This document shows, in pieces, positions 32,808 to 41,032 of a DNA stretch of 64,000 nt. Every line of letters starts with the position of its first letter. Position 1 is the first letter of the stretch. The stretch spans positions 87,414 to 151,413 of the forward strand of contig NZ_MHXN01000034.1 of the NCBI RefSeq assembly GCF_001824475.1, given 5' to 3'. Both the position numbers and the translations under genes were made by a program. The notes under the pieces are model-generated. The model made no database searches. It was not told the origin of the DNA and saw only the letters and a program-made list of their open reading frames with translations. The DNA is from Phenylobacterium sp. RIFCSPHIGHO2_01_FULL_69_31. GTDB taxonomy: Bacteria; Pseudomonadota; Alphaproteobacteria; Caulobacterales; Caulobacteraceae.

Positions 32808-34628
32808 ATGAACGCCCTCCGCAGCAATTTCGGATCGAGCCGGTTCGCCAGCGACGGCTTCTTCCGCACCGCGCTGGAAAGCAGCCCGGACTGCGTCAAG
32901 ATTCTGGACCTCGACGGCCGGATCCAGTTCGTCAACCGCAACGGTGTGGCCATCATGGAGGCGGACGACAGCGCCGGCCTGCTGGGTCGGGAATGGCTGA
33001 AGCTCTGGGACGAGCCGGAGCGGCCGATGGTCGCCACGGCCCTGCGCGGAGGCGCGGCCGGCGAGACGCAGCGGATCACCGGGCCGGCGCACACCTTCCG
33101 CGGCCAGCTGCGCTACTTCGACAACGTCATCGCCCCGCTCTGCGACGACGACGGCGCGCCCGTGGCCCTGCTGGTCACCTCGCGCGACGTCACGGAGCTG
33201 GAAGCCGCCCGCCGCGCCGCCGAGGCGCGCGAGCGGGAGGCCGAGCTCAATGCGGCGGTGCTGCGTTCCGCCAACCAGGTGGCCCGCCTGGGCGGCTGGC
33301 ACGGCGACTTCCAGACCAGCCTGCTGACACTCTCCGAGGAGGCGGCCCGCATCATGGGCGGCGGGCCGCGGGTCCAGACGATGATGGAGGCGCTGGAGAT
33401 CTACGACCCCGAGGACCGTCCGCGGATCGCCGCGGCGATGTCGCGCGCCCGCCCGCCAGGGGAGCGCATCGACTACGAGGCGCCCTTCACGCGGCGCGAC
33501 GGCTCGCGCGGGTGGCTGCGGGTGTTCGGCGAGGCGGTCTACGAGGACGGCGTGCGGACCGGCCTGCGGGGCGCGGCCATGGACATCTCGGACGAGAAGG
33601 CCGCCGAGGAGACCATCAAGCGGGCCGAGCAGCGGCTGGTCATGGCGCTGCACATGGCCGGCATGCACGTGTACGAGCTGGACTTCGCGCGGCGGCTCCT
33701 CACCCATCACGGCTCGGACGACCCGCTCTTCGACACCGAACTCGAATTCGAAGACCTGTCGCCGGGGCTCGAGCACATCGTTGATCCCCGCGACCGGGAG
33801 CGGGTCAGCGCGGAGTGGGATGCGGCTCTTGCCGCGGCCGTCCCCTTCCGGTCGGAGTTTCGCGTGAACCGCCTGGATGGGCGCGAGATCTGGGTCTTCG
33901 CCGTCGCCGAGACCAGCCTGGACGACGCAGGCGAGCCCCTGCGCCTGATCGGCGCCCTGAAGGACATCACCGCCCGCAAGCGCAGCGAGCTCCAGACCTT
34001 GGAAGCCATGGCCAGCATGCAGGAGCATGAGACGCGCCAGAAGCTGCTGCTGGACGAGCTGAACCACCGGGTGAAGAACACCCTGGCGGCGGTGCAGTCG
34101 GTGGCCGTGCAGACGCTCCGCGACGAGGGCGACATGGCCCAGGCGCGGGACCTGTTCATCGAACGGCTGCTGGCCCTGTCCTCCACGCACAACCTGCTCG
34201 TCCGGCGCGCGTGGGACAGCGCCGCCCTTTCCGAGCTCGCCGAGGCCACCCTGCGCCCCTACGGGCGGCCCTATGCGCTGGCGGGCCCGGACCTGCAGCT
34301 CGACCCGAACTTCGTGGTCAGCCTCGGCATGGCGCTGCACGAGCTTGCCACCAATGCCCTGAAGCATGGCGCCTGGCGCGGGGCCGGCCGCGTCGACGTG
34401 GAGGTTGCGGAGGCCGCGTCCGGGGAGGTCGTCGTCACCTGGCGCGAGACCGGCGGCGGCGCGGTGTTGCCGCCCACCCGCCGGGGCTTCGGCTCCCGCC
34501 TCCTCGAGCGCGGCGTCGCGCGCGAGCTGGGCGGCCGCGTGACCCTCGACTTCGCTCGCAGCGGCCTCGTCTGCACCATCCGTGTGCCACAGAGCCCCCG
34601 CCTTCGCGTGGTCCGCGTCGAGGACTGA
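32808..34628 (+). CDS. PAS-domain HWE/HisKA_2 sensor histidine kinase
   Basis: 606 aa from ATG 32808. There are three PAS-like modules (about residues 15-130, 150-255 and 265-375), without transmembrane segments, so it is cytosolic. The phosphoacceptor region is LLDELNHRVKNTLAAVQSVAVQ, the HisKA_2/HWE H-box, with an HELATNALKHGA N-box and the WRETGG motif giving the HWE family its name. Such kinases often sense light, redox or ligand and feed stress pathways such as PhyR-NepR. No cognate response regulator is encoded nearby. The gene is convergent with the hybrid kinase. Confidence 0.92.
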   Translation: MNALRSNFGSSRFASDGFFRTALESSPDCVKILDLDGRIQFVNRNGVAIMEADDSAGLLGREWLKLWDEPERPMVATALRGGAAGETQRITGPAHTFRGQLRYFDNVIAPLCDDDGAPVALLVTSRDVTELEAARRAAEAREREAELNAAVLRSANQVARLGGWHGDFQTSLLTLSEEAARIMGGGPRVQTMMEALEIYDPEDRPRIAAAMSRARPPGERIDYEAPFTRRDGSRGWLRVFGEAVYEDGVRTGLRGAAMDISDEKAAEETIKRAEQRLVMALHMAGMHVYELDFARRLLTHHGSDDPLFDTELEFEDLSPGLEHIVDPRDRERVSAEWDAALAAAVPFRSEFRVNRLDGREIWVFAVAETSLDDAGEPLRLIGALKDITARKRSELQTLEAMASMQEHETRQKLLLDELNHRVKNTLAAVQSVAVQTLRDEGDMAQARDLFIERLLALSSTHNLLVRRAWDSAALSELAEATLRPYGRPYALAGPDLQLDPNFVVSLGMALHELATNALKHGAWRGAGRVDVEVAEAASGEVVVTWRETGGGAVLPPTRRGFGSRLLERGVARELGGRVTLDFARSGLVCTIRVPQSPRLRVVRVED

Positions 34629-34632
34629 GGCC

Positions 34633-36213
34633 TCAGGCCGCGCAGGCCTCGTCGGCGGCCTCGACGGACAGCACAGCATTCATCGCCGCCAGCAGGCGGT
34701 CGGGCTTGATGGGCTTTTCCACCACGCCGTTCATGCCGCAAAGCCGGTAGAAGGCCGCGTCCGAGGGGTCTGCGTTGGCGGTCAGGGCTAGGATCGGGGC
34801 CTGCGATGCAGGGCCGCCGCCGGAGCGGATGCGCCGCGTGGCCTCCACCCCGTCGATGCCGGGCATCTTGATGTCCATGAGCACCAGGTCGAACCGGCCC
34901 GTGGTGACCGCGCGCACGGCGTCCTCGCCGTTGTCGACGGCCTCGCTGGAGCAGCCGAACATCTCGCACAGGGTCTGGGCGACCATGCGGTTGGTGGCGT
35001 TGTCGTCGACGATCAGGACGTGGACTGCGGCGCCCGCCTCGACGGTCTCCGCGGGTTGCGCCGCGACCTCGGGCGCCGGCAGCCGGTGCAGCGGGATCTC
35101 GAAGGCCAGTTCCGCGCCGCCGTCCCGCGGCCGCGCGGCAATGGTCCCGTTCATCCGTTCGACGATCTGGCGGCAGACGGCCAGGCCCAGCCCCGCACCT
35201 CCCTGGCGCACGCCCTCCTCCGTTTGCTGGAAGGGCGCGAACACCGCCTCCAGCCGTTCGGCGGGGATGCCGGGGCCGGTGTCGCTCACCACACCTGAAA
35301 GGCGCACGTAGTCGCCCTCGACCGCGGCCCGGAGCCGGACGTCCACATGGCCGGCCTGGGTGAACTTCAGCGCATTGCCGACCAGGTTGTTCAGCACCTG
35401 GCGGAGCCGGACCGCGTCCGCCAGCACCCACAGGTCGGCCGGGCCGTCGTAGGCCCAGCGGACGTCCAGGCCCTTGAGCTCGGCCTGGGCGCTCCACAGC
35501 CCGGTCACATCGTCCAGGATCCGCGAGGCTTGCAGCGGGGCCTCGTCTAGCCCGAGCTCGGCCGCCTCCGCGCGGGAGAGGTCGAGGGCGTCGTTCAGCA
35601 GGCGCAGCAGGGCGCCGCCGGACTCCAGGATCGTCTCGATGAACGGCGCCAGGTCCGGCTGCTCGGACTTGCGCTTCAGGATCTCGGCCACCGCCAGCAC
35701 CCCGTTCAGCGGCGTGCGGATCTCGTGGCTCATCACCGCAAGGAACCGGCCCTTGGTGGCGAGGGCTTCCCGCGCCTCCCAGGCCAGGCGGCTCATGGTC
35801 TCGGCGTGGCTGCTCGCCGCCGCCGCGGAGGCCTGCAGCAACGCCAGGGCGGCGCCTACGCCAGCGTAGCGGCCGCCGCAGGTGACGATGAAGCCATGCA
35901 GCAGTTCCGACGGCCGCTCGGCCAGGACGCTGCCGAAGAACTCCTCCAGCGTGACGTCGCCGTCGGCCACGACCGGGTCGCGCTTCATCATGTGCGAGGC
36001 GGGCCGCTTGGACCACAGGGCGTAGCCGTGCTGGGCGGCCATCAACACCAGGAAGGCGTTGCGCTCGATCAGGCCGACGGGCCGGCCGTCATCCTCGACC
36101 ACGGCGATGGCCAGGGTGTCGGGCTCGTCCTGGAAGCGCTGGTAGAGCTCCGCGCCGGGGGTGTTGGGAGACGCAGGCGGAATGTGCGGCGCGATATCGA
36201 GCAGCAGGGTCAT
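34633..36213 (-). CDS. Hybrid histidine kinase with CBS-like N-terminus and receiver domain
   Basis: 526 aa, soluble. The N-terminus (about 1-125) reads like a CBS pair (AIAVVEDDGRPVGLIERNAFLVLM; DVTLEEFFGSVLAERPSELLHGFIVTCGGRYAGVG). The HisKA domain has MSHEIRTPLNGVL (His163), the ATPase domain has DTGPGIP and GGAGLGLAVC, and the C-terminal REC has its phosphoacceptor Asp447 in VLMDIKMPGIDGVEATRRI. CBS pairs bind adenosine ligands, suggesting an energy or nucleotide sensor. It is convergent with the HWE kinase gene; the two stops are 4 bp apart. Output partner unknown. Confidence 0.9.
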   Translation of the reverse strand: MTLLLDIAPHIPPASPNTPGAELYQRFQDEPDTLAIAVVEDDGRPVGLIERNAFLVLMAAQHGYALWSKRPASHMMKRDPVVADGDVTLEEFFGSVLAERPSELLHGFIVTCGGRYAGVGAALALLQASAAAASSHAETMSRLAWEAREALATKGRFLAVMSHEIRTPLNGVLAVAEILKRKSEQPDLAPFIETILESGGALLRLLNDALDLSRAEAAELGLDEAPLQASRILDDVTGLWSAQAELKGLDVRWAYDGPADLWVLADAVRLRQVLNNLVGNALKFTQAGHVDVRLRAAVEGDYVRLSGVVSDTGPGIPAERLEAVFAPFQQTEEGVRQGGAGLGLAVCRQIVERMNGTIAARPRDGGAELAFEIPLHRLPAPEVAAQPAETVEAGAAVHVLIVDDNATNRMVAQTLCEMFGCSSEAVDNGEDAVRAVTTGRFDLVLMDIKMPGIDGVEATRRIRSGGGPASQAPILALTANADPSDAAFYRLCGMNGVVEKPIKPDRLLAAMNAVLSVEAADEACAA

Positions 36214-36258
36214 GCCGGGCTCCGGAAAACAACCGGCGCCACAGATCGTCGATCAGCC

Positions 36259-36273
36259 CTAACGGGAGGTTAG
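36259..36273. promoter_or_regulatory. CTAAC-N5-GTTAG palindrome upstream of the hybrid kinase
   Basis: An inverted repeat with 5-bp arms lies 46 bp upstream of the hybrid-kinase start, and CTTCGC...GCGAAG follows about 20 bp further. The gap 36214-36328 is otherwise empty and must hold the kinase promoter. Confidence 0.35.
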
Positions 36274-36328
36274 AAATGCAGTCTTCGCTCAACAAGTTTT
36301 TGCGAAGAAATTGTGACAGAGACCGCCG

Positions 36329-36907
36329 TTATTGATGTTTCAGGAAATGGACGCGCGCTGCACCGTAGTCCCGAGAGTCGAGTAATGTATATCCCGGCGC
36401 ATCGGGCGTTGATTCCGCGACACCGCGCTCGAACACGACCAGGGCTCCGGGGGCGAGCCAGCCGCCCGCCGCCAGCCGCTCCAGCGCCTGCTCGCCCAGG
36501 CTCTTGGCGTAGGGCGGATCCAGGAACGCCAGGTCGAAGGCCGGCCCGTCCGCGCCCGGTCTGACGCCCAGATCGATGGCGCTGCGGCGGTGGACGCGCG
36601 TGCGGCCGAACAGGCCGAGGGCATCCACATTCTCGCGGATGGCGCCCCGCGCCGCCTCGTCGGTCTCCACGAACAGGCAGAAGGCCGCGCCCCGCGACAG
36701 CGCCTCGAACCCCAGGGCGCCCGAGCCGGCGAACAGGTCGATCACCCGGCGCTCGCGCAGTCCCTCGGACCAGGGCGCGTGCTCCAGGATGTTGAAGATC
36801 GCCTGCCGGGCCCGGTCCGAGGTGGGGCGCGTGGCCTCGCCCTTGGGCGCGATCAACGTTTTGCCACGGAATTCCCCTGAGACGATGCGCAAGACCTGGC
36901 GCTCCAC
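36329..36907 (-). CDS. rsmD: 16S rRNA (guanine(966)-N2)-methyltransferase
   Basis: 192 aa. SAM-binding motif I is VIDLFAGSGALGFEALSRG, and the catalytic motif IV is FDLAFLDPPYAK. The N-terminal LRIVSGEFRGKTLIAPKG and ATRPTSDRARQAIFNIL are typical of RsmD. It methylates G966 of 16S rRNA on the assembling 30S subunit. In many alphaproteobacteria rsmD lies next to rluB; here a hydratase gene on the other strand separates them. Confidence 0.96.
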   Translation of the reverse strand: MERQVLRIVSGEFRGKTLIAPKGEATRPTSDRARQAIFNILEHAPWSEGLRERRVIDLFAGSGALGFEALSRGAAFCLFVETDEAARGAIRENVDALGLFGRTRVHRRSAIDLGVRPGADGPAFDLAFLDPPYAKSLGEQALERLAAGGWLAPGALVVFERGVAESTPDAPGYTLLDSRDYGAARVHFLKHQ

Positions 36908-36966
36908 TTCCTAATCCAGCGCTCCCGATCCAAGGTTTGCCGCAACAAAGCAAGGGAGAGAACCTC

Positions 36967-37761
36967 ATGGGCCTGGTGCAGGTAGAGCGGCGCGGCGCGG
37001 CCGCCGTCATGACCTATGCGAACCCGCCGTTCGGCACGATGACCGCCGCGGGGTCGCAGGAGATGCTGGAAGCGTTCCGGCCCCTGGCCGCCGATCCGGC
37101 CGTAAGGTCTGTCATCCTCACCGGCGGCCTGCCCGGCATCTTCGTCCGCCACTACGACGTCGGCGAACTCTCGGCGGCCAGCGACGCCAGCCAGGATCGG
37201 CCCCTGCCGCCGGCCGAGCCGGGGGTCCGCCCGCGCCAGGGCTTCCTCGCCCTGGTGGACGAGATCTTCGAGGCGCCCAAGCCCGTGGTCGCCGCCATCA
37301 ACGGCCTCTGCATGGGGGGTGGGTTCGAGCTGTCGCTGGCCTGCGATCTGCGGATCGCCACGCCCCAGGCGGCGGCCATCGGCCTGCCGGAAACCCGCAT
37401 CGGCATCTTCCCCGGGGGCGGCGGGACCCAGCGCCTCCCCCGGGTGGTGGGGGAGGCGAAAGCCCTGGAGATCATCCTGCGCGGCCTGACCTTCGACGGC
37501 GCCGAGGCCCACCGGATCGGCCTCGTCCACGAGCTGGCGGACGATCCGCTGGCGCGCGCGCTGGAGATCGCCGCCGAATGGGAGGGCCGCGGCGCGGACG
37601 GGATCGCCCACGCCAAGCGGCTTACCCGCGCGGCCCTCGACCGCCCGATCTGGGAGGGCCTGGCCGACGAGCGCCGGAGCTTCTCGGAGGTGATGCGGAC
37701 CCCTTCGGCCCGCGAGGGCCTGCGCCGGGGCCGCCCGCCCGCTTCAATCCAGTCGCTGTAG
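36967..37761 (+). CDS. Enoyl-CoA hydratase/isomerase (crotonase) family protein
   Basis: 264 aa. The crotonase core shows KPVVAAINGLCMGGGFELSLACDLRIAT (oxyanion hole and CoA contact) and GLPETRIGIFPGGGGTQRLPRVVG with the catalytic-Glu positions of hydratases. Start ATG 36967 has GGGAGAG upstream. The last ~46 codons overlap the 3' end of rluB on the other strand by 140 bp, and the final residues (RRGRPPASIQSL) look unlike the family's usual end, so the 3' end may have been remodelled. The physiological substrate is not clear. Confidence 0.9.
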   Translation: MGLVQVERRGAAAVMTYANPPFGTMTAAGSQEMLEAFRPLAADPAVRSVILTGGLPGIFVRHYDVGELSAASDASQDRPLPPAEPGVRPRQGFLALVDEIFEAPKPVVAAINGLCMGGGFELSLACDLRIATPQAAAIGLPETRIGIFPGGGGTQRLPRVVGEAKALEIILRGLTFDGAEAHRIGLVHELADDPLARALEIAAEWEGRGADGIAHAKRLTRAALDRPIWEGLADERRSFSEVMRTPSAREGLRRGRPPASIQSL

Positions 37762-38854
37762 CCTTGTCGATGATGCCGGGCCGCGTGGGCGCCTTGATGG
37801 GCTTGCCGGGCTTGGCCTTGGCGACCGGCCGCGGTTTGGCGCCCGCCTTGGGCTTGGGATGCGGATTGATCTTCGGCTTCGGCTTCGCCCAGCCGGCCTT
37901 GTAGACCGGCTTCTCCTTCGGCCCCTTGGCCGCGGCGGGCGTGGCCAGATCGGCCTCGACCTTGGCGGCCTCCTGGGCGCGGCGCGAGGCGCTCTTCCGC
38001 GGCGAACGATACTGCGGTCGCTCGCCGGTGGGCAGGTTGGCCGGGTCGATGTGCTCGGCGAACTGCTCGCGCACCACGCGCGGCCCCACCTCTTCAAGCT
38101 CGCCGACGCCCAGTGTTCCCAGCGCCAGGGGCCCGTACGCCAGGCGGATCAGGCGGTTCACCTTCAGGCCGATCGATTCCAGGACCTTGCGGACCTCCCG
38201 GTTCTTGCCCTCGTGCAAGGTTACGGTGAGCCAGAGGTTGGCACCCTGGGGTCCCTCCTTGGCCTTGTCCAGCTTGGCCTCGATGGGCCCATAGCGCACG
38301 CCGTCGACAGTCACGCCCTTCTGCAGCGTGTCCAGCTTCTCCTGGGTCGTCCGGCCATGGGCGCGGGCGCGATAGCGGCGGACGATCTGGGTCGAGGGCA
38401 TCTCCAGCGCGCGGGCCAGCTCGCCGTCGTTGGTCAGCAGCAGCAGGCCCTCGGAATTGATGTCGAGGCGGCCTACCGAGATCAGCCGCGGCAGGCCGGG
38501 CGGCAGGGCCTGGAACACCGTCGGGCGCCCGTTCGGGTCCTTGTGCGTGGTCACCAGGCCCACGGGCTTGTGGTAGCGGAACAGGCGCGCCGGCTCGGGC
38601 TCGCCGACCACCTCGCCGTCGACGGTGACGATGTCGCCGGGCTCCACCTTCACCGCCGGGGTGTCCAGCGTGCGGCCGTTGATGGCGACGCGGTTCTCCG
38701 CGATCAGCCGCTCGACGTCCCGGCGCGAGCCGACGCCCGCGCGGGCCAGCAGCTTGGCGACGCGTTCTCCCCCCTCGGCGTCGGGGGCTTCCGCGTCGGC
38801 GTCGTGGGCTTGACCTGGGTCGTCGGGCTGGGGTCGTAGTGGATCGTGGACCAT
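37622..38854 (-). CDS. rluB: 23S rRNA pseudouridine synthase (RluB/RsuA family) with long disordered tail
   Basis: 410 aa. The S4 RNA-binding domain (ERVAKLLARAGVGSRRDVERLI) is followed by the catalytic domain with GRLDINSEGLLLLTNDG (catalytic Asp in GRLD) and GKNREVRKVLESIG. The last ~120 residues are a Lys/Pro/Arg/Gly-rich disordered tail ending in GRGPRG, common in alphaproteobacterial relatives. It isomerises a specific uridine in 23S rRNA. Its start ATG 38854 overlaps the GTG start of tadA head to head, and its 3' end overlaps the hydratase gene by 140 bp. Confidence 0.94.
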   Translation of the reverse strand: MVHDPLRPQPDDPGQAHDADAEAPDAEGGERVAKLLARAGVGSRRDVERLIAENRVAINGRTLDTPAVKVEPGDIVTVDGEVVGEPEPARLFRYHKPVGLVTTHKDPNGRPTVFQALPPGLPRLISVGRLDINSEGLLLLTNDGELARALEMPSTQIVRRYRARAHGRTTQEKLDTLQKGVTVDGVRYGPIEAKLDKAKEGPQGANLWLTVTLHEGKNREVRKVLESIGLKVNRLIRLAYGPLALGTLGVGELEEVGPRVVREQFAEHIDPANLPTGERPQYRSPRKSASRRAQEAAKVEADLATPAAAKGPKEKPVYKAGWAKPKPKINPHPKPKAGAKPRPVAKAKPGKPIKAPTRPGIIDKATATGLKRAGGPGAGPRGPKGSASPPRSSGARRPGPPRSGGRGPRG

Positions 38855-39307
38855 GATCGCCGGACAATGCGCATCGCGCTCGAAGCCGCGCAAGCCGCCG
38901 CTGCGGCTGGCGAGACGCCCGTGGGCGCCGTGATCGTCGATCCGGCCTCCGGCGAAGCGATCGCGATCGGCGCGAACCAGCCCATCGGCAGCCACGACCC
39001 CACCGCCCACGCCGAGATCGTCGCGATCCGCGCGGCGGCGGCGAAGCTGGGCAATTACCGCCTCACCGGCCTCACCCTCTATGTGACGCTCGAGCCCTGC
39101 GCCATGTGCGCAGGGGCGATCAGCCATGCACGCATCGGCCGAGTGGTGTTCGGCGCCGAGGATCCCAAGGGCGGGGCCGTGGTCAACGGGCCCCGGTTCT
39201 TCGAGCAACCCACCTGCCACTGGCGTCCGCAGGTCGAGGGCGGGGTGCTGGCGCAGGAGGCCGGCGATCTGCTCCGAAGCTTCTTCCGCGCGCGTCGCAA
39301 GACCTGA
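38846..39307 (+). CDS. tadA: tRNA adenosine(34) deaminase
   Basis: 153 aa from GTG 38846 (ATG 38867 is the alternative). Zinc and catalytic motifs are TAHAEIVAI (HAE) and LEPCAMCAGAI (PCxxC), the CDA-fold deaminase signature, and the C-terminal DLLRSFFRARR helix matches TadA. It makes inosine at the wobble position of tRNA-Arg(ACG). The GTG start is preferred because the DHxxxxMRIALEAA N-terminus fits the family, and it would overlap the divergent rluB start by 9 bp. Confidence 0.95.
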   Translation: MDHDRRTMRIALEAAQAAAAAGETPVGAVIVDPASGEAIAIGANQPIGSHDPTAHAEIVAIRAAAAKLGNYRLTGLTLYVTLEPCAMCAGAISHARIGRVVFGAEDPKGGAVVNGPRFFEQPTCHWRPQVEGGVLAQEAGDLLRSFFRARRKT

Positions 39308-39347
39308 GACGCTACGGTTAAGCTCGGAGCCCCCGGAGAGCCACGCC

Positions 39348-39806
39348 ATGCGCCTCGCCTTCACCCTGATCGCCCTGACGTTAGCCACGTCCGCACAAGC
39401 CGCGCCGGCCGATGATGTGGCGGCCCTGACCTGGATGGCCGGTAGCTGGATCGTCGAGAAGGACGGCGTCATCACCCGGGAGACGTGGCTGCCGCCGGTG
39501 GGCGGGGCCATGGCCGGCGCCGGCCAGACGAACGCCGCCGGGCGGCCGGCGCGCATCGAGCACATGAAGATCACCGCCGAGCCGGCGGGCGCCACCTTCA
39601 CGGCGTTCGTCCCTGGCCAGCCGCCCACCCCGTTCGTGCTGCGCTCTGGCGGAGCCAATGGCGAGGCAGTGTTCGAGAACCCGGCCCATGACTTCCCCCA
39701 GCGCGTGATTTACCGCCGTTGTGGCGAGGACCTCTGCGCCCGCGTCGAGGGGACCCTGCGAGGCCGTCCGGCCTCGGAATCCTGGCGCTACCAGCGGCTG
39801 CGTTGA
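39348..39806 (+). CDS. DUF6265-like exported protein
   Basis: 152 aa. A signal peptide (MRLAFTLIALTLATSAQA) precedes a lipocalin-like beta domain: LTWMAGSWIVEKDGVITRETWLPP, then IEHMKIT, FENPAHDFPQRVIYRR and ESWRYQR. The W-x-AG-x-W opening and the NPxHDFPQRIxY motif define this family of small periplasmic proteins of unknown function. The start ATG 39348 is backed by GGAGAG at 39335. Confidence 0.85.
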   Translation: MRLAFTLIALTLATSAQAAPADDVAALTWMAGSWIVEKDGVITRETWLPPVGGAMAGAGQTNAAGRPARIEHMKITAEPAGATFTAFVPGQPPTPFVLRSGGANGEAVFENPAHDFPQRVIYRRCGEDLCARVEGTLRGRPASESWRYQRLR

Positions 39807-39902
39807 TCTTTTTCGTTAACCGCGCCGAGGGCGAAGTGGTTAATTCCAAACAATTTTCGCCACATGTGAAACCGCGCGCGGAACGCCTGCGTATCTCCGC
39901 AC

Positions 39903-40076
39903 ATGACATGGGAAGCCTATTGCCGAGAAGAGGCGCGGGAGTGCGAGAAGCTCGCACGCGTCGCGCAAGGCGAAGCCCGCAAGGACTGGGCTGACGCCGC
40001 GCGCCAGTGGCGGATGCAGCTCCGTCGCCTCTCCCGGTCCGAACAGACGCGCGCCGCAAAGCACGGCCGGACCTGA
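39903..40076 (+). CDS. 57-aa hypothetical protein
   Basis: A complete short frame from ATG 39903 to TGA 40074-40076. The product begins MTWEAYCREEARECEKLARV and is a single charged amphipathic helix with a basic C-terminus (LRRLSRSEQTRAAKHGRT). The upstream 96 bp holds GTTAACC/GGTTAA sites near 39815 and 39830 that could be a promoter, and a strong hairpin follows at 40083-40104. No strong ribosome-binding site is visible. Coding bias in the third codon position supports it moderately. Confidence 0.55.
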   Translation: MTWEAYCREEARECEKLARVAQGEARKDWADAARQWRMQLRRLSRSEQTRAAKHGRT

Positions 40077-40082
40077 CAGAGG

Positions 40083-40104
40083 CCTTGGCGCCCGCGCGCC
40101 AAGG
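40083..40104 (+). terminator. Perfect 9-bp hairpin between the 57-aa gene and the SDR gene
   Basis: CCTTGGCGC (40083-40091), loop CCGC, GCGCCAAGG (40096-40104). It begins 7 bp after the small gene's stop; a T-tract is lacking, so termination is uncertain. Confidence 0.45.
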
Positions 40105-40143
40105 TCGGATGATCCTTCCAAACAACGGTATGGGAGGAAGGCC

Positions 40144-41019
40144 ATGGGACTGCTCGACGGCAAGGTCGCCATCATCACCGGCGCCGGCAACGGCCTGGGC
40201 GAAGCCTACGCAAAGCTTTTCGCCCGGGAGGGCGCGGCCGTCGTCGTCAACGACCTGGGCGGCCCGCGCGACGGGTCCGGCGCCGGGTCCGTCTCTGCCG
40301 CCCAGAAGGTCGTCGACGAGATCGTCGCCGCGGGCGGCCGCGCGGTGGCCAACGGCGACGACGTCTCCACGATCCAGGGCGGCGAGAACATCCTGCAGAC
40401 CGCGCTCGACGCCTTCGGCCAGGTGGACATCCTGGTCTGCAACGCCGGCATCCTACGCGACCGGACCTTCGCCAACACCACCGAGGAGGATTGGGACAAG
40501 GTCATCAAGGTCCACCTCAAGGGGACCTATTGCTGCGCGCTGCCGGTCTGGAAGCATATGAAGGACCACGGCGGCGGCGCGATGGTGCTGACCTCCTCCA
40601 CCTCCGGCCTCTACGGCAACTTCGGCCAGACCAACTATGGGGCGGCCAAGGCCGGCATCTACGGCATGGTCCGGGTGATGGCGATCGAGGGGCGGAAGTA
40701 CAACATCCGGGTCATGGGCCTGGCGCCCGGCGCCTACACCCGCATGACCTCCGACCTGCCTGGTCGCCAGGGCCGCGAGCCGGACCCGCTGAGCCTGCCG
40801 GAGAACGTCGCGCCCGGCGTGCTCTACATGGTCTCGGACCTGGCCGCTGACCATTCGGGCAAGATCCTCGGCGTCTCGGCCCGCGGCGTCCGCGAGATCA
40901 AGATGCTGGAGACCGACGGCTTCGCTCCGGGCCGGCCCTACACCGCCCAGGAAGTGGCCGAGAACGCGGCCAGCGTCTTCTTTCCCGAACGCGAAGGCCG
41001 GGCGGTGACGCTGGCTTAG
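40144..41019 (+). CDS. Short-chain dehydrogenase/reductase (MFE-2-like 3-hydroxyacyl-CoA dehydrogenase type)
   Basis: 291 aa. The NAD(P)-binding motif is TGAGNGLGEAYA (about residues 12-23). The region VVVNDLGGPRDGSGAGS is the signature of the peroxisomal multifunctional-enzyme-type (MFE-2) SDR branch. The active site has LTSSTSGLYGNFGQTNYGAAKAG with catalytic Tyr-X3-Lys. It most likely oxidises (R)-3-hydroxyacyl-CoA in an acyl-CoA or steroid side-chain pathway. Start ATG 40144 is preceded by GGAGGAAGG. Confidence 0.92.
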   Translation: MGLLDGKVAIITGAGNGLGEAYAKLFAREGAAVVVNDLGGPRDGSGAGSVSAAQKVVDEIVAAGGRAVANGDDVSTIQGGENILQTALDAFGQVDILVCNAGILRDRTFANTTEEDWDKVIKVHLKGTYCCALPVWKHMKDHGGGAMVLTSSTSGLYGNFGQTNYGAAKAGIYGMVRVMAIEGRKYNIRVMGLAPGAYTRMTSDLPGRQGREPDPLSLPENVAPGVLYMVSDLAADHSGKILGVSARGVREIKMLETDGFAPGRPYTAQEVAENAASVFFPEREGRAVTLA

Positions 41020-41032
41020 GCGGCCAAGGCCG

